Shown here one piece after another: positions 41,909 through 42,603 of a DNA stretch of 42,603 nucleotides (positions are counted from its first letter, which is position 1; the number at the start of each line of letters is the position of its first letter). The notes beneath the pieces are model-generated. The model did no database searches, was not told the DNA's origin, and worked only from the letters and a program-made list of their open reading frames with translations. This DNA is from Betaproteobacteria bacterium (GTDB taxonomy: Bacteria; Pseudomonadota; Gammaproteobacteria; Burkholderiales; SG8-39). Both the position numbers and the translations under genes were made by a program. The stretch covers positions 1-42,603 of the forward strand of contig CANJRC010000024.1 of the NCBI GenBank assembly GCA_947476535.1, in the 5' to 3' direction.

Positions 41909-42603
41909 TGAGTCCGCTCGCACTGATACGCACGATCACGCTGGTCGCCTACATGGCGGTCAACGGCAGCCGCCTCGTCATCGTGCTGCGCGGCCTGGAT
42001 CTTGGGGCCACGCCCCAGGAGGCGGGCATCCTGTCCGGCATGTTGTGGTTTTTCCCCTTGTTGCTGTCCTGGCCGGTGGGGCGACTGGCCGATCGCTTCG
42101 GCTCGCGATGGCTGCTGGCGGCAGGCGCTGCCGCGGGCGCGGTCGGCATGCTGCTTCAGTATTTCGATCCCGGCCTGCCGGCGCTGTTCGTCGCCGCGGC
42201 CATGGCCGGACTGTGGAACTCCCTGTTTCACGTGACCACGCAGAGCCTGACGCAAGTGCTCTCGCGCCCTGCGGCGTTGACGCGAAATTTCGTCTTCTAC
42301 AGCATGATCGGGTCGGTCTGCAATTTCTCCGGTCCCATGCTGGGCGGAAACGCCATCGAGTACCTGGGGCACGAAGTCACGTTTCTTGCAATGGCGAGTG
42401 CGTCCTTCGTCTGCCTGGCGATGCTCGCGGTTTGGGCCCACTTGTTGCCGCGCGGTGAACCGGCACCTGCGGTGCGCAACAACATGCTGCGCACGCTGGC
42501 CGACCGCGAAGTGCAGCGCGTGCTCGCGGTCAGCGCCCTGGTGCAGGTGTCCCTCGACCTCTTTCCCCTGTACCTGCCGATCTACGGCCGGAGCATCGGG
42601 CTG
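41908..42603 (+). CDS. MFS transporter 3 (partial)
   Basis: The first 232 codons are present and the gene runs off the right edge. It begins MSPLALIRTITLVAYMAVNG and has about seven hydrophobic segments in this part, with GRLADRFGSRW as the MFS 2-3 loop signature. It belongs to the same broad carrier class as the two leftward MFS genes but is a more distant relative. The start overlaps the end of the AT-rich island, and no standard ribosome site precedes it, so a later start cannot be excluded. Confidence 0.85.
   Translation, partial: MSPLALIRTITLVAYMAVNGSRLVIVLRGLDLGATPQEAGILSGMLWFFPLLLSWPVGRLADRFGSRWLLAAGAAAGAVGMLLQYFDPGLPALFVAAAMAGLWNSLFHVTTQSLTQVLSRPAALTRNFVFYSMIGSVCNFSGPMLGGNAIEYLGHEVTFLAMASASFVCLAMLAVWAHLLPRGEPAPAVRNNMLRTLADREVQRVLAVSALVQVSLDLFPLYLPIYGRSIGL

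Overview
The window looks like chromosome of a GC-rich betaproteobacterium, probably from the Rhodocyclales/Sterolibacteriaceae-Nitrosomonadales side. This is inferred from gene orders I recognise (purN-DUF3108-RsmB-like; exbB-exbD-lpxK-trm112-kdsB-adk; clpS-clpA next to a cold-shock gene), from a phasin, and from a pyrophosphate-based sugar module. I see no rRNA, tRNA, CRISPR array, prophage or insertion sequence. About 46 protein genes are supported, two of them cut by the window edges.

Layout. 1-6.7 kb: partial FAD subunit of a molybdenum hydroxylase, an EI24/CysZ-like membrane protein, a CinA-like MoCF-domain protein, a phasin with a well-formed divergent control region, an EamA exporter, gluQ, a thioredoxin, a DUF1499 protein and a pirin. 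6.9-11.5 kb: purN, DUF3108, an RsmB-like methyltransferase, an exported phospholipase-D-type nuclease and an MscS channel. 11.6-17.5 kb: a fatty acid desaturase facing rpmB-rpmG, an orphan periplasmic binding protein, radC, and coaBC-dut. 17.5-22.6 kb: a flavocytochrome c sulfide dehydrogenase-like pair, clpS-clpA, and a cold-shock gene with a strong promoter and long leader. 22.8-24.5 kb: two tiny exported lysine-rich proteins, each with its own strong terminator, a DUF192 protein, and a PuuD-type membrane protein without its cytochrome domain. 24.7-33.1 kb: xseA, a 0.7 kb gap with paired DnaA boxes, exbB-exbD-lpxK-trm112-kdsB, then adk-fbp-pfp. 33.2-38 kb: hppA, a TPR protein and an ABC-F ATPase. 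38-42.6 kb: two tandem MFS carriers, a second orphan binding protein behind a perfect 13-bp dyad, and a third, partial MFS carrier.

How the parts fit. Fbp, a PPi-PFK-clade enzyme and a K+-independent H+-pumping pyrophosphatase sit together, suggesting energy-saving reversible control of fructose phosphates linked to membrane energisation. lpxK, kdsB and exbBD serve the outer membrane. coaBC, dut, radC, rpmB and rpmG form a housekeeping block into which an orphan binding protein gene has entered. The least explained items are the two small basic exported proteins, the paired orphan binding proteins, the dyad at 40615-40643, and two AT-rich islands sharing two motifs at an identical 49-bp offset.
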